A DNA stretch of 64,000 bases. Origin: Candidatus Acidiferrales bacterium (GTDB lineage: Bacteria > Acidobacteriota > Terriglobia > Acidiferrales > UBA7541). Positions 16,823 to 27,062 of this stretch are shown in pieces. The notes beneath the pieces are model-generated. The model was not told the origin of the DNA and did no database searches. It saw nothing but the letters and a program-made list of their open reading frames with translations. Position 1 is the first letter of the stretch. Each line of letters starts with the position of its first letter. The stretch is taken from assembly GCA_035934015.1 (NCBI GenBank), contig DASYYH010000003.1, forward strand, positions 310,001 through 374,000. Reading direction: 5' to 3'. A program made the position numbers and the translations under genes.

Positions 16823-17497
16823 CTATCCATACGGTCTGACCCAAATTCTGCTTGTCGCGGGCTTCCCCAAGTACAATTTCTTGGCCGACCCTGCCAGCGT
16901 CACCGTCATTGTCTCGTCGTACTCGCGCTTATGGACGCGCACCCGCGCTCCCGGCAGCAGACCCAGGCCTCCCAAAAAAGCGAGAAATTCGGGTTCTCTT
17001 TCATAAACACGTAGCACTTCATAGCTGCGCCCTGCCCCCGCCTCCGCCAGTCGAATCGCGCCATATCGCTTTCGCAGCTTCGCGAGTCCGCCAAATAGCG
17101 GCACGCCATGCGGGCATCGGCTCTCGCGTCCAAAGCGTTTCAATAGCAGCTCAACCACTTCCGGCGACATCCCGTGCTCCAGCTTCTCCGCCTCCTCGTG
17201 CGCGCGTTTCCAATCGATCCCGATCACTTCCGTCAGCAATTTTTCCGCGAGCCTGTGCCGTAACACAAGATGCTGCGCGATTCGTCTGCCTTTCGCTGTC
17301 AGCGCGATTCGCCCGCTTCTTTCAACGCGTAAAAATCCTCCGCGCGTCATCCGTTTCAACGCCGCTGTTACGGCAGGAGGCGTCACGCCCAAATCCTCAG
17401 CGAGCCGCGCGCTGATCGGAGACTGCTCCTCCTGGACCGTTTCCCATATCTCTTTCAGATAATCTTCCTGAGAGACGCTCGTCTTTTCGCGCCTCAT
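16823..17497 (-). CDS. mntR: DtxR/MntR-family metal-dependent repressor
   Basis: Metal-sensing transcriptional repressor (iron or manganese). N-terminal winged helix at about 1-65 (SARLAEDLGVTPPAVTAALKRM), a helical dimerisation/metal domain at about 66-140 and a FeoA/SH3-like C-terminal domain at about 150-224. The metal-site pattern HEEAEKLEHGMS resembles that of MntR and IdeR, and CPHGVPL is a family signature. In known members the metal-loaded dimer represses uptake genes. No transporter gene is adjacent here, so the target is unknown. Its start overlaps the stop of the phosphatase gene by 4 bases, which puts it in an operon with pdxT and that gene. Confidence 0.87.
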   Translation of the reverse strand: MRREKTSVSQEDYLKEIWETVQEEQSPISARLAEDLGVTPPAVTAALKRMTRGGFLRVERSGRIALTAKGRRIAQHLVLRHRLAEKLLTEVIGIDWKRAHEEAEKLEHGMSPEVVELLLKRFGRESRCPHGVPLFGGLAKLRKRYGAIRLAEAGAGRSYEVLRVYEREPEFLAFLGGLGLLPGARVRVHKREYDETMTVTLAGSAKKLYLGKPATSRIWVRPYG

Positions 17498-17928
17498 CCC
17501 CGTTTGCCTTTCTTCAGCTCCTCTGCCAGCGCCTTCACCTTCTTCTCGATCTTTTCGTAAACCGTTTGGTATGTCGCTGAGCCGTCTCCAAACGGATCCT
17601 CGATCTCCCAGTCCAGCATTTCAGTCCCGTCAAACCTTCCCTCCAGCCGCCGGCCCGACATATTCACGATAATCTGCGGCGCAAAAATCATCATCGCGTC
17701 ATCGATTCCTTTGGAATAATGGCCTTCCGCGCGAATTCCATTCTGTTGCAGCGTCGCCAGTGTCTGTGGAGCGACATATCCCAGCGGCGAAATACCCGCG
17801 CTTTCAACTTCCATCACGTCTGCCGCAATATGCCGCGCGATTGCTTCCGCCATCTGGCTCCGGCATGAATTGCCAATGCAAATGAAGAGCACTCTGGCTT
17901 GTTCGCTGCCGCCGCCCTCTGAGCCCAT
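17494..17928 (-). CDS. Low-molecular-weight phosphatase / arsenate reductase family protein
   Basis: Cytoplasmic phosphatase-fold enzyme of 144 residues. The P-loop CIGNSCR (C-x5-R) lies near residue 17 and the general-acid region DWEIEDP near 105. Fold and length fit both LMW tyrosine phosphatase and thioredoxin-linked ArsC. The only Cys residues are the two in the P-loop; the second and third redox Cys of the pI258-type arsenate reductase are missing at the expected place (VNMSGRR). A phosphatase, or a mycothiol/glutaredoxin-type reductase that needs no internal Cys pair, is therefore more likely. It is 7 bases downstream of pdxT and overlaps mntR by 4 bases. Confidence 0.8.
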   Translation of the reverse strand: MGSEGGGSEQARVLFICIGNSCRSQMAEAIARHIAADVMEVESAGISPLGYVAPQTLATLQQNGIRAEGHYSKGIDDAMMIFAPQIIVNMSGRRLEGRFDGTEMLDWEIEDPFGDGSATYQTVYEKIEKKVKALAEELKKGKRG

Positions 17929-17935
17929 GTCTGCT

Positions 17936-18511
17936 TTACTTTCTGCCGTTCTTCGCCAGTTTAATGAATCGCTCGTGGATCGTCGTATCCTCGGTCAGCT
18001 CAGGATGGAACGTCGCCGCCATAATCCGTCCCTGCTCGACGAGCACTGGCTTTCCATCGCGCTCCGCAAGCACGGTTACGCCGGCGCCGATTTTCTCGAT
18101 CACTGGCGCGCGGATGAAAACCATCTCCAGCGGTTCATTTTTCAGTTTGGTTGGCAGCAGAAAGACGTCGCTCGACAACTGTCTCCCATACGCATTCCTC
18201 ACGACCGTCATGTCCATCAGTCCGAGCGATTTCTGCTCCGGTGCCTTCACGTCGCGCGCCAGCAGGATCGCTCCCGCGCATGTGCCGAAAAACGCGCCTC
18301 CATTCGCCGCCATCTCGCGTATCGCTGGCTCGAGCCCCGTTTCGGCCAGCAGTTTCATGTGCGTTGTGCTCTCGCCGCCGGGCAAAATGAGAGCATCCAC
18401 ACCTTCCACATCTTCGGGCGTCCGCACATAAACAAACTCCACGCCGAGCCGCTCAAGCACCTTCGCGTGCGCCTCGAAGTCGCCCTGTATCGCCAATATC
18501 CCGATCAGCAT
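17936..18511 (-). CDS. pdxT: PdxT, glutaminase subunit of pyridoxal 5'-phosphate synthase
   Basis: Class I glutamine amidotransferase that releases ammonia from glutamine and channels it to PdxS for pyridoxal 5'-phosphate synthesis. The nucleophile Cys78 is in GTCAGAILLA, the oxyanion motif LPGGEST is at about 43-49, and the His-x-Glu pair is in TFHPELTED near residue 170. Length of 191 is typical. The partner pdxS is on the same strand but about 4 kb upstream, rather than directly adjacent as in most genomes. It leads an apparent operon pdxT - phosphatase - mntR (gaps of 7 and -4 bases). Confidence 0.95.
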   Translation of the reverse strand: MLIGILAIQGDFEAHAKVLERLGVEFVYVRTPEDVEGVDALILPGGESTTHMKLLAETGLEPAIREMAANGGAFFGTCAGAILLARDVKAPEQKSLGLMDMTVVRNAYGRQLSSDVFLLPTKLKNEPLEMVFIRAPVIEKIGAGVTVLAERDGKPVLVEQGRIMAATFHPELTEDTTIHERFIKLAKNGRK

Positions 18512-18625
18512 TTGCGAATCCGCTATCCTGGATCTCAGTTTAGCACTTCGCCTGCACGCAAATCATCGCAACCAGTGCGCTGCAAACCAGCCATTTTGGT
18601 TGAGCCGCCCACTCATAGAGGCGAA

Positions 18626-19756
18626 TCAGGCAGAGGATTTGGCATTGCTCTCACGCGGCGGTGCTGGCTCCCGTTGCGGCGAATTATCCGGCGCGGCGCG
18701 AAGATACTGCGCCGGCCAGCTCATAATTTGTCCCAGCTCTCGCGCCGCGCGCAACGGCCAGTACGGGTCGCGCAACATCTCGCGCGCCAGCAGAACGATG
18801 TCCGCCTGCCCCGTGCGAATCACGTGATCCGCCTGAACCGGCTCGGTAATCATTCCCACCGTTCCGGTCAAAATTTCCGCTTCTCGGCGAATCTTCTCTG
18901 CAAACTTCGTCTGATAACCCGGCCCCATAGGAATCGCCACGCCGGGAATTAATCCGCCAGAGGAACAATCGATCAAGTCCACGCCCAAATCCTTCACCTC
19001 GCGGGCCAGTGCGACCGACTGTTCACCGTCCCATCCTCCTTCTTTCCAATCCGTCGCGGAGATTCGCATGAAGAGCGGCTGGCTCTCCGGGCACTCTTCG
19101 CGCACAGCGGCTACGACTTCGCGCGCCATGCGCGCGCGGTTCTCGAGAGAGCCTCCATATTCATCCTTGCGCTGATTGCTCAATGGCGACAGGAATTCGT
19201 GAATCAGATATCCGTGCGCACCATGAATTTCGATAATGTCGAACCCGGCGTCGATTGCCCTTCGCGTGGCGGCCGCAAATCCATGCACAACGTCGCGAAT
19301 CCCTTCCCGCGTGATCTCCCGCGGCTGCGAATAATCCTCTTGAAACTTGATCGCGCTCGGCGCGACCACATCCGTCCAGCCTCCTTCGCTCTCGGGAACG
19401 GTACCCCGTCTCGCGGCCCACGTTCGGTATGTACTCGCCTTTCGTCCGGCGTGCGCCAGTTGAATCCCCGCAAGGCTTCCCTGCTCGTGAACAAAACGCA
19501 CGATTCGCGCCAGCGCTTCGGCGTGCCGGTCGCTCCAAATGCCCAGGTCCTGCGGACTGATTCGCGCTTCTGGCAACACGGCTGTCGCTTCGCAAAAAAC
19601 AATTGCCGCTCCTCCCACGGCGCGACTTCCCAGATGCACGAAATGCCAGTCGTTCGCCAGCCCATCCTCGCACGAATACTGGCACATCGGCGAAACGGCA
19701 ATCCGGTTTCGCAGCGTTACCCCGCGAATGGTGAGCGGTTCGAATAAGTGTGGCAT
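18626..19756 (-). CDS. NADH:flavin oxidoreductase (Old Yellow Enzyme, YqjM/NamA type)
   Basis: FMN-dependent ene-reductase with a TIM-barrel fold. The 376 residues show the YqjM-type marker SPMCQYS near residue 22 (the Cys that tunes FMN), the substrate-binding His pair in IHGAHGYLIHEF, the signature SPLSNQRKDEYGGSLENRARM region, and GTVGMITEP / DIVLLAREMLRDP for FMN phosphate binding at the C-terminus. The physiological substrate is unknown; these enzymes reduce activated alkenes such as quinones and enals and are often linked to oxidative stress. Separate from neighbours by more than 70 bases on each side. Confidence 0.92.
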   Translation of the reverse strand: MPHLFEPLTIRGVTLRNRIAVSPMCQYSCEDGLANDWHFVHLGSRAVGGAAIVFCEATAVLPEARISPQDLGIWSDRHAEALARIVRFVHEQGSLAGIQLAHAGRKASTYRTWAARRGTVPESEGGWTDVVAPSAIKFQEDYSQPREITREGIRDVVHGFAAATRRAIDAGFDIIEIHGAHGYLIHEFLSPLSNQRKDEYGGSLENRARMAREVVAAVREECPESQPLFMRISATDWKEGGWDGEQSVALAREVKDLGVDLIDCSSGGLIPGVAIPMGPGYQTKFAEKIRREAEILTGTVGMITEPVQADHVIRTGQADIVLLAREMLRDPYWPLRAARELGQIMSWPAQYLRAAPDNSPQREPAPPRESNAKSSA

Positions 19757-19832
19757 GACGGAATCATCGTACTAGAGGCAGTGAGTACTAGCGAGCGATA
19801 AGTAACAAATAAAGTTATCAAGCCGCTGAACG

Positions 19833-22115
19833 CTACCAGTCAAGTTTGCGCAGGAGTTCAGCAGTGGGCGGATGGGTTCTGAGCGTGGCTAGAAAGGGAC
19901 CGAGGACAACATTACCGCTCCAGCCGGTACCGCCGCCCTCTTCGAGGTGCTCAAGGAGGTCGCGCCGTGAATTCTCTAAATCATTCAAACCAACATCGAT
20001 GTTCAACAGGCAAAAGGGAGCGACATACTCGCCCGCTTCACGCCGGAGCAATAACTCACGGCGAATCGCCAGTGCCTTTTCGCGCTGGCCAGCGAGAGCG
20101 TAGGACATGGCTAGCAGGCCGCAAAACATGGCGGCGTGACGCGTCAGAGAAACCAGCCTTTCGCCGATCTCGATGGATTCATCCCAACGGCTTAGAGCCG
20201 CAGTGGCTCGCTGCTTGGACCACATGCCGAGAATGTGATTTGGTTGGAGCTCAAGCGAGCGATTGGCGCTGCGCAAGGATTCATCGTGTCGTCCTGCAGT
20301 GAAGTAGGCAAGGGCCGCGATTCCATGGATAAAGGGGGAAAGGGGATCGAGTTCCATCGCTTTGCGCAGCGGCGCATCCATCTCCTCCGGACGCCTGCTT
20401 GAAAGGAACAGGCCATAATGGGCATGGGCTATGGAGGATCGAGGATCAAGTTCGACAGCCTTGCGAATATGCGGCTCCGCCCCAGCCAACCGAGCGCTGA
20501 ACGCAATGGTAGAAAGTCCGAGAGATAGATGCGTATCTGGAAGATCGGGGGTGAGAGCGATGGCCTTCTTGATGGCCACCTCAGCGGGCCCCCGGCCTTC
20601 TGACGCCGGAATATAGCCGTAAAACGCGAGGACGGAGAACGAGTCGGCGAGGCCCGTATACGCCAGCGCATAATCGGGGTCCAGATCAATGGCCGCACGG
20701 AAACATTCGATGCTGGCGCGCAGGTTGCTTTCCGAGCGCAAGCTCCACAGGGCGCGGCCTTTCAAATAGAGTTCATAGGCAGCGATGTTTTCGGAGTGGC
20801 GGCGCGGAAGCGAGGATTGCTGGCCGGCGAGTGTAGGTTCGAGGGTTTTGACTATGGCGCCGGTGATTTCATCCTGAATTTCGAAGATGTCCGTAATTTC
20901 CCGGTCGTAACGTTCGGACCAAAGGTGATATCCGTCGGCGACGTTGATGAGTTCGGCAGTGATTCGCAGACGCTTGCCGGAGCGTCGAACGCTGCCCTCA
21001 AGGACCGCTTCGACGTTGAGCTGGCGGCCGATTTCGCGAATATCCGTGTTGCCTCCGCGAAAGCGGAAGGCGGAAGTGCGCGAGGCGACTTGCAAGCCCT
21101 GAAGGCGTGCGAGAGCGGTGGTTAAATCTTCGGAAAGGCCGTCGCTGAAATAATCGTTGTCGTGATCGGCGCTGAGATTGGCGAACGGCAACACGGCGAT
21201 CGAAGGGATTTTACGCCGCGCGCCGCTTTTGCCACTCGATTCCAGATGCCGGTTCCGCTGAATTTCCTGAATGGCTTCCACGACCTCACGCGCGGCTTGA
21301 TAGCGATCGCGAGGTATTTTTGCCATGAGCCGCAGAACGGCGCTGTTGAACGCTGGGGGAATTGCGGGGATCACTTCGCTGGCAGACTGCGGCTGGCGAT
21401 TCAGAATAGAATCAAAAATCACGGCGGAGGTAGATCCTTCAAAAGGACGCCTTCCGGTGGCCATCTCGTACAACACAACGCCAAATGAGAACAAATCGCT
21501 TCGTTCGTCGAGATCTTCGCCGCGCGCCTGTTCGGGAGACATATAGGCTACGGTGCCAACCGCCGAACCCGGGCTTGTGACGTACGCGGCTTCGCTCACA
21601 GTCGGCGTATCCAGAGCCAGTTCGTTCAGACGCGGCCTGCTGCTTTTCGCAAGTCCAAAATCGAGGAGCTTCGTGTGCCCATCCTGCGTAAGGAAAATAT
21701 TTGCGGGCTTTAGGTCGCGGTGAATGAGTCCTGTGCGGTGCGCTTTGTCGAGTGCGTCGAGAATCTGTAGGGCTATGACGAGAAGTTGTTCCAACTCAAC
21801 ACGCCCGCGAGCGAGACGACTAGCAAGAGTTTCGCCTTCGAGATATTCCATGACGAGATAATGCGTGCCGTCAACCGCACCGATATCGTAGAGATGGCAT
21901 ATATGTGGATGGTTGAGCGAAGAAATGGCGCGCGCTTCGCGCTGAAATCGCTGCTGCGCCTCGAGATCAGAGGATAGATGCGATGGCAGAATCTTGATAG
22001 CGACCGTGCGATCAAGGCGCACATCGCGGGCCCTATAGACTTCTCCCATTCCTCCCGAGCCGAGAGGCGCAACAATCTCGTAGTGCCCGAGTCTTGTTCC
22101 TGAATCGAGTCCCAT
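19833..22115 (-). CDS. Ser/Thr protein kinase with TolB-like and TPR domains
   Basis: A 760-residue Hanks-type kinase. Kinase domain about 11-275: glycine loop GSGGMGEVY (19-27), Lys41, HRDLKPANI (132-140), DFG (152-154) and the [13 protein letters not shown] activation segment. A TolB/FlgO-like module at about 300-430 has [20 protein letters not shown] and [13 protein letters not shown], followed by TPR-type helical repeats to the C-terminus. No membrane helix is evident between the domains, so it is probably cytoplasmic. This fusion is common in acidobacteria, where the TolB-like part is found in adenylate cyclases and other signalling proteins; its ligand is unknown. Transcribed alone, with wide gaps on both sides. 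Confidence 0.92.
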   Translation of the reverse strand: MGLDSGTRLGHYEIVAPLGSGGMGEVYRARDVRLDRTVAIKILPSHLSSDLEAQQRFQREARAISSLNHPHICHLYDIGAVDGTHYLVMEYLEGETLASRLARGRVELEQLLVIALQILDALDKAHRTGLIHRDLKPANIFLTQDGHTKLLDFGLAKSSRPRLNELALDTPTVSEAAYVTSPGSAVGTVAYMSPEQARGEDLDERSDLFSFGVVLYEMATGRRPFEGSTSAVIFDSILNRQPQSASEVIPAIPPAFNSAVLRLMAKIPRDRYQAAREVVEAIQEIQRNRHLESSGKSGARRKIPSIAVLPFANLSADHDNDYFSDGLSEDLTTALARLQGLQVASRTSAFRFRGGNTDIREIGRQLNVEAVLEGSVRRSGKRLRITAELINVADGYHLWSERYDREITDIFEIQDEITGAIVKTLEPTLAGQQSSLPRRHSENIAAYELYLKGRALWSLRSESNLRASIECFRAAIDLDPDYALAYTGLADSFSVLAFYGYIPASEGRGPAEVAIKKAIALTPDLPDTHLSLGLSTIAFSARLAGAEPHIRKAVELDPRSSIAHAHYGLFLSSRRPEEMDAPLRKAMELDPLSPFIHGIAALAYFTAGRHDESLRSANRSLELQPNHILGMWSKQRATAALSRWDESIEIGERLVSLTRHAAMFCGLLAMSYALAGQREKALAIRRELLLRREAGEYVAPFCLLNIDVGLNDLENSRRDLLEHLEEGGGTGWSGNVVLGPFLATLRTHPPTAELLRKLDW

Positions 22116-22449
22116 TTTCTAGCTGCCTGGAGGCCGATGAAAACGATGATTTGCTTACGGCGATGCGAGAAGAAATATACTTCGAATGTGGTTTGCACGC
22201 AACGAGCAGCGTGGCTTCGCCCAATTCATCCGACGCGGCTAGGCTTTCGTCGCTTCCTATCCCTTTGTACTGCACGCGCCAATGCTATCTCGCAATGGAC
22301 GCCGACGTGGATGCCCGAAGCATAAGAAACGAAATGCCGCCAACGCGGTAAATGACCTTGCCGGCGCCAGCGGGAGTTGACCGAATCTTGCCGGCGCGAG
22401 GGCAAGCGCACAGAGGATCAGGAAAGCGTGCAGGCAGCGCAACATTCCT
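22116..22449. other. Gap with a decayed fragment of the pdxS 3' end
   Basis: No convincing gene. A minus-strand frame starting at 22445 has a signal-peptide-like N-terminus but no usable ribosome binding site. At 22217-22236, 19 of 20 bases equal 22517-22536 inside pdxS, exactly 300 bases away and in the same frame; both encode ASDELGEA. Weaker similarity extends to about 22211-22260. A short repeat CTTGCCGGCGC occurs at 22355 and 22388. Confidence 0.6.
22217..22236 (-). repeat. Remnant duplicate of pdxS C-terminal coding sequence
   Basis: Near-identical to 22517-22536 (19 of 20 bases) in the last part of pdxS. In the same frame both copies encode ASDELGEA. It looks like the trace of a past tandem duplication or rearrangement at the pdxS end. 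Confidence 0.6.
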
Positions 22450-23355
22450 TCACCAGCCACGCGTCTGCAGCAAATCTTTCTCATCCATCTGCCGCACGTC
22501 GAGCCCCTTCATCGCCTCGCCCAATTCATCTGACGCTTCGAGCACTTTTTTCGCGTCCTGATAATTCGTCGTAGCGTACACAATCGCCTTCGCGCGCTTC
22601 GCCGGATCCGCCGACTTGAAAATCCCCGATCCCACAAAGACCGCCTCCGCGCCCAACTGCATCATCAGCGCCGCGTCTGCGGGAGTCGCGATTCCGCCCG
22701 CCGAAAAATTCGGCACGGGCAGCTTTCCGTGTTTCGCGACGTGCTGCACCAAATCGAGCGGCGCGCCCAGTTCTTTGGCTTCGTGCATCAGCTGTTCCTC
22801 GCCCATCGTCGTCAGTTTCTTCATCTGGCTGACAATCGTCCGCATGTGCCGCACGGCCTCAACAATATTCCCCGAGCCTGCTTCGCCCTTCGTCCGAATC
22901 ATCGCCGCGCCTTCGCCGACTCGCCGCAGCGCTTCGCCCAGGTTCCGCGCGCCGCACACGAACGGCACCTTGAACCCATGCTTCCACACGTGATTTTCTT
23001 CATCCGCCGGCGTCAGCACTTCGCTCTCGTCGATGTAGTCGACTTCGAGCGCTTGCAGCACCTGCGCCTCGGCGAAGTGCCCGATGCGCACTTTCGCCAT
23101 CACCGGAATCGTCACCGTATCCATGATTTCGCGAATGACTCGCGGCGACGCCATGCGCGCCACTCCGCCTTCTTTGCGAATGTCCGCCGGGACGCGTTCC
23201 AGCGCCATCACTGCACATGCGCCAGCGTCCTCCGCGATCTTGGCTTGCTCCGCGGTCGTGACGTCCATAATCACGCCGCCTTTCAGCATCTCCGCCAGCC
23301 CGACCTTCACCCGCCACAGATTCTCTTGTCCCTTCTTCTCGCTTCCGTTTTCCAT
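22450..23355 (-). CDS. pdxS: PdxS, synthase subunit of pyridoxal 5'-phosphate synthase
   Basis: Makes pyridoxal 5'-phosphate from ribose 5-phosphate, glyceraldehyde 3-phosphate and ammonia delivered by PdxT. The TIM-barrel shows the family motifs [66 protein letters not shown] and [20 protein letters not shown], with both catalytic Lys in place. I chose the ATG at 23355 because AAGGA-type bases stand before it and the resulting 301 residues match the family; the longer frame to 23433 adds an unlikely basic extension. pdxT is about 4 kb downstream on the same strand, and a pdxR-like regulator lies upstream. Confidence 0.96.
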   Translation of the reverse strand: MENGSEKKGQENLWRVKVGLAEMLKGGVIMDVTTAEQAKIAEDAGACAVMALERVPADIRKEGGVARMASPRVIREIMDTVTIPVMAKVRIGHFAEAQVLQALEVDYIDESEVLTPADEENHVWKHGFKVPFVCGARNLGEALRRVGEGAAMIRTKGEAGSGNIVEAVRHMRTIVSQMKKLTTMGEEQLMHEAKELGAPLDLVQHVAKHGKLPVPNFSAGGIATPADAALMMQLGAEAVFVGSGIFKSADPAKRAKAIVYATTNYQDAKKVLEASDELGEAMKGLDVRQMDEKDLLQTRGW

Positions 23356-23436
23356 TGTCCTTTTCCTTCCTTCTCGTTGGATGAAACTCGCTGCTCTTTC
23401 GAATCTCCGATTCCGTCCTCGCGCTGCGGACACTTT

Positions 23437-23907
23437 CTATGTGATCCCAGGCACGCTGAACAGTTTCATGATCTTCTTCGCGCATTCTTCCACGAATCGC
23501 ACGTCCTTCTCACCAAACGCATTCTCTCTCTCGCTCGCGATGTTGATTGTTCCGATGACGCTCGCGCCCGGCCCCAGCACCGGCACAATCATCTCCGACC
23601 GCATTTTTGTGTACGCCACCAGATACCTCGGATCCTTGCTGACATTGCCGACCACCAGCGGCGCACGCTCCTTCACGACGGCGCCGGTCAGCCCTTTCGT
23701 CACAGCAAACCGCAAGTGCGCCGGCTCTTCGCTTCCGGTCCAGCCAAGCGCGATGATTTCCTTTTCCGTCACGGCATAAATCGTCACGGAGCCATACCCG
23801 GCGGACAATCGCAGAGTTTGCGCGATCCGCTTCGCCGTCTCCTTAGGCGCGGCTCCCTCATTCATCGTCGAGCCGATTTCGTCCAGCACCGCTTGCTCGT
23901 TGTTCAC
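23437..23907 (-). CDS. GAF-domain protein
   Basis: A 156-residue protein that is essentially one GAF domain (about 15-150), with the core GLTGAVVKERAPLVVGNVSKDPRYL and PVLGPGASVIGTINIASE pattern. Single GAF proteins can bind small molecules or reduce free methionine sulfoxide. The fRMsr Cys triad is not visible: the only Cys is near the C-terminus in VEECAKK, so it is probably a sensor or unknown ligand-binding protein. It is 81 bases upstream of pdxS and on the same strand, 30 bases after the thioesterase gene, so it may share an operon with them. Confidence 0.8.
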   Translation of the reverse strand: MNNEQAVLDEIGSTMNEGAAPKETAKRIAQTLRLSAGYGSVTIYAVTEKEIIALGWTGSEEPAHLRFAVTKGLTGAVVKERAPLVVGNVSKDPRYLVAYTKMRSEMIVPVLGPGASVIGTINIASERENAFGEKDVRFVEECAKKIMKLFSVPGIT

Positions 23908-23937
23908 GCAGCGCTCCTTCCAGGATTCGATTTTGTC

Positions 23938-24360
23938 TCAACTGGCATCGGCAATCACCACAAACCTTCCCTTGCCTCGCGCCAGAACTCTCCCTGCTTC
24001 GTTCCGAATTTCTCCGCGATGCATCAGGTTCCTGCCTTCGCGCGACACTTCCTCCGCTTCCACCGTAATTTCCTGATCCACGGGCACCGGCCGCAAGTAT
24101 TCGACGCTCAGCTCCGCCGTCACCGCGCGCACATTGTGAAACCGGTTCATCTTCCCCATCGCTTCATCCAGCAGCAACGCAATAATTCCGCCGTGCAAAA
24201 TCCGGTTGCTTCCCTGATACCGCTCGCCCAGCCGGAACCGCCCGACGATCCTCCGCTGTTCGTGGTCCTGCTCAAATGTCAGCTTCATCCCTTGCGCATT
24301 TGCCGCTCCGCATCCGAAGCACGGATTATCCGCCTTCGGCTCCAGCCTTTCCGTCGCCAT
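23938..24360 (-). CDS. PaaI-like hotdog-fold thioesterase
   Basis: Cytoplasmic acyl-CoA thioesterase family protein of 140 residues. The hotdog core has the LHGGIIALLLDEAMG segment, which matches the HGG-x-x-x-x-x-D/E catalytic helix of PaaI-type enzymes, and the strand SVEYLRPVPVDQEITVEAE. Residues 14-17 CFGC at the N-terminus give a small Cys pair. Substrate unknown; the family hydrolyses aromatic or medium-chain acyl-CoAs. Followed by a GAF protein 30 bases downstream. Confidence 0.85.
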   Translation of the reverse strand: MATERLEPKADNPCFGCGAANAQGMKLTFEQDHEQRRIVGRFRLGERYQGSNRILHGGIIALLLDEAMGKMNRFHNVRAVTAELSVEYLRPVPVDQEITVEAEEVSREGRNLMHRGEIRNEAGRVLARGKGRFVVIADAS

Positions 24361-24406
24361 TCAGTCTCCTATCTGCATTTTCTTCTTGCCGAGTCGTCTT
24401 TATCTA

Positions 24407-24434
24407 GCGTCCAATCTCCAGCTTCCAGCGTCCA
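24407..24434. repeat. Tandem heptamer array (4 x 7 bp, NNNTCCA)
   Basis: Four contiguous 7-mers: GCGTCCA, ATCTCCA, GCTTCCA, GCGTCCA. The array stands 3 bases beyond the stop of the ADOP permease gene. Similar four-copy arrays occur at 27031-27058 and 45117-45144. Confidence 0.7.
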
Positions 24435-24437
24435 GAA

Positions 24438-26900
24438 TCACTCATATCTCAGCGCCTCCATCGGCTCGATCCTCATCGCCCTCCGCGCCGGTATCCAACA
24501 CGCCGCCAGCGCCACCATCACCAGCAAGACCGCCACGCCCGCAAACGTCGTCGGGTCCGTCGGCTTGATTTCAAACAGCAAACTTTGCAGAAACCTCGTC
24601 AGCGTCAGTGCTCCGCAAATTCCCGCCGCAATGCCAGCGCCCGCTAACAGCATGCCTTCGCGAATCACCATTCCCAACACATCTTCAGGCTGCGCTCCCA
24701 GCGCCATTCGCACTCCGATCTCCCGCGTCCTCTGCGTCACTCCATACGAAATCACGCCGTAAATCCCCACCATCGCCAGAATCAGCCCTAGCGCGCCAAA
24801 CGAGCCCAGTAGAAAAGTCTGATATCGTTGCTCATCAACGCTCGAGGAAACAATCTGGTCCATGGTTAGCACATTCGTGATGGGCGCTTCCTTATCCACC
24901 GACCAAACCGCCCGCCGCAGTGCGGGGATCATCACCGTGGGACTCTCAGAAGTGCGCGCGACAAAACTCGGCCGCGCACCGTAACTGACTTGTGCGTAGG
25001 GCATGTAGATCTCCCCACTCAAAGGGCTTTCCGCATCTCTGTCGTGTACGCTCGCGGCCACCCCCACAATCTGCATCCATACGGGATTGCCCTTCTTATC
25101 TTCGCCTCTGCTGATGCGTCGTCCCAGCGCGTTCCCGCTCAGATACTTCTTGGCGAACGTCTCATCCACAACGGCAACGCGCTGCGAGCCAGCCGTATCC
25201 GCATCCGTGAAATCGCGGCCGCTCAACAGCGGTATCCCCAGCGTTTGAAAATAGGCCGTCGAAACATCCCGCTCAGTAACCATCTCTCCGGAATTCAACG
25301 AAACGCCGTGTGCCTGTCCTTCGATCTTGAGATCGGTAATAAGTTCGTACGGCATCAGGGGCGTCGAAGTGGTCACTGTCGCGTCCTGTACTCCTGGAAT
25401 TTCCCGTATTCGTTCCAGAACATCCACAACCGCCGCTTTGCACCCCTCAAGCTTCTTCTCATTCGCTGGGTCGCAAACTGATTTGCTGAAGTTCGCATTC
25501 ATGGTAAGGATGTGATCCGTGCGAAAACCGAGCTTCACGCTCGTAAGTTTTTCGAAGCTCCGCGCCACCAGCGTCGCGCCGATCACCAAAATCACCGCCA
25601 GCGCAATTTCTACCACCACGAGCACGTTGCGCAATCGCCGCGGCCGCCGCGACACCGCGCCCGCGAGAGATCCAAAGCCATCGCGAATCGCTGGGCCGGC
25701 CCGCCGGCTCGATGCCTGCATCGCTGGCGCAAGCCCAAACAAAATTCCCGTCAGCAGCGAGACCGTAATCGTGAACCACAAAATATTCGCGTTCAAATCG
25801 AAATGGCCATGCTCCGGCAAATTCTTCGGCGTGATGCCGCGCAGCACGTGAACTCCCCACACCGAAAACAAAAGTCCCAGCGCGCCGCCGGCCAGCGCCA
25901 GCAAAACGCTCTCCGTCATAAATTGCCGTACGATCCTCACGCGCGACGCGCCGAGAGCTTCGCGAATCGATACTTCGCGGCTTCGCGCCCATCCCCGCGA
26001 CAGGAGCAACGCACTCACATTCACGCACGCAATCAGCAATACGAATCCCACTGCGCCAAGCAAAATCACCAGCGCCTTATTGAGATCGCTGAAATGCTTC
26101 TCCAAAGGCTGTGCAATAAAATACGTCCCGCTCCACTCCCCGCCAAAGTTCTTGTCCACCGCAGTCGTCAGAATTCGCGGGCTCACCGTCTTAAGCTGTG
26201 CGTTCACAGCCGCATCACTGACGCCTTTCTTCAGGCGCGCAATCGGGTACACATCGGCATCAGTGCCCTTCTGCCCCGGTACAGGAATCAGCGGAAGCCA
26301 AACCCCCTCATCGCTCTGCACCGTCGAAATCGGATAGTTGAATCCCTGCGGCATGACGCCGACGACCGTGTACCCTTTGTCGTCGAGTGTAATCGTCTGG
26401 TTCAGAATCGCGTTGCTGCCGCCCCAGCGCGCTCGCCACAGCGCATAACTAATCACCGCGACGCGCTTCGCGCCCGGCTGCGCATCCCCGGGCAGTATCG
26501 GCCGTCCTAAGAGTGGCTTCGTGCCCAGCAGGGGGAAAAATTCACTGTCCACTAGCGCCGCAGAGACACCTTCCGGAGCCGCGCCTCCCGTCATGGTGTA
26601 CCCGTCGCGGTCCCACAGCGCCATTTGCATGATAGAAGGAATCTGCGGCCGCATCTTCACCCAAATGTCGGCGGAAAAATCCATCGAGGCTTCGAGGCCG
26701 CCCGGAAATTCCTTGACCGCATAAAGGTCGACCAGTTGCGATGGCTTCGCGTACGGCAAGCGCTTCAGCAAAATGCCGTTCACTGCACTGAAAATCGCCG
26801 TGTTCGCGCCAATCCCCAGAGCCAGCGTCAGCACCGCCACCGCCGTAAACCCCGGCGCCTTTCGCAGCATCCTCAATCCATACTTAATATCCTGCCACAC
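24438..26900 (-). CDS. MacB/FtsX-type permease, acidobacterial duplicated form (ADOP)
   Basis: Large inner-membrane ABC-exporter permease. The N-terminus [19 protein letters not shown] starts the first FtsX-type module: one helix (about 20-40), a long MacB_PCD periplasmic domain, then three helices around 270-400. A second, duplicated half has a helix at about 440, another periplasmic domain and a final FtsX domain ending in [16 protein letters not shown]. Two FtsX units in one chain is the acidobacterial permease arrangement. I chose the GTG at 26900 because AGAGGA precedes it and the motif [12 protein letters not shown] is the usual start; an ATG at 26960 in the same frame would add 20 residues. 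No ATPase gene is adjacent. Flanked on both sides by heptamer arrays. Confidence 0.92.
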   Translation of the reverse strand: MWQDIKYGLRMLRKAPGFTAVAVLTLALGIGANTAIFSAVNGILLKRLPYAKPSQLVDLYAVKEFPGGLEASMDFSADIWVKMRPQIPSIMQMALWDRDGYTMTGGAAPEGVSAALVDSEFFPLLGTKPLLGRPILPGDAQPGAKRVAVISYALWRARWGGSNAILNQTITLDDKGYTVVGVMPQGFNYPISTVQSDEGVWLPLIPVPGQKGTDADVYPIARLKKGVSDAAVNAQLKTVSPRILTTAVDKNFGGEWSGTYFIAQPLEKHFSDLNKALVILLGAVGFVLLIACVNVSALLLSRGWARSREVSIREALGASRVRIVRQFMTESVLLALAGGALGLLFSVWGVHVLRGITPKNLPEHGHFDLNANILWFTITVSLLTGILFGLAPAMQASSRRAGPAIRDGFGSLAGAVSRRPRRLRNVLVVVEIALAVILVIGATLVARSFEKLTSVKLGFRTDHILTMNANFSKSVCDPANEKKLEGCKAAVVDVLERIREIPGVQDATVTTSTPLMPYELITDLKIEGQAHGVSLNSGEMVTERDVSTAYFQTLGIPLLSGRDFTDADTAGSQRVAVVDETFAKKYLSGNALGRRISRGEDKKGNPVWMQIVGVAASVHDRDAESPLSGEIYMPYAQVSYGARPSFVARTSESPTVMIPALRRAVWSVDKEAPITNVLTMDQIVSSSVDEQRYQTFLLGSFGALGLILAMVGIYGVISYGVTQRTREIGVRMALGAQPEDVLGMVIREGMLLAGAGIAAGICGALTLTRFLQSLLFEIKPTDPTTFAGVAVLLVMVALAACWIPARRAMRIEPMEALRYE

Positions 26901-27030
26901 GGTTCCTCTGCCTTCCGCCAGACGGCCAAATCTCAGTGCCGCGCACCATCGCTCTCTCACTCATTATGCTTCTATGGTTGTTCTTTTCCTTCCCCTTCTC
27001 AAAAGTCCTGCGCTTTCGATTTTCGCTGGC

Positions 27031-27058
27031 CACTGATCACTGTCCACTGGTCACTTGT
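27031..27058. repeat. Tandem heptamer array (4 x 7 bp, CACTGNT-like)
   Basis: Four contiguous 7-mers, CACTGAT, CACTGTC, CACTGGT and CACTTGT, between the pdxR-like gene and the ADOP permease start. The complement of the array at 45117-45144 has the same CACT core and 7-bp period. Confidence 0.7.
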
Positions 27059-27062
27059 CTCT

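Noticed and set aside
22257-22445. A minus-strand frame after pdxS with a signal-peptide-like N-terminus.
   Set aside because: No usable ribosome binding site spacing, no known domain, and it covers the region of the decayed pdxS fragment.
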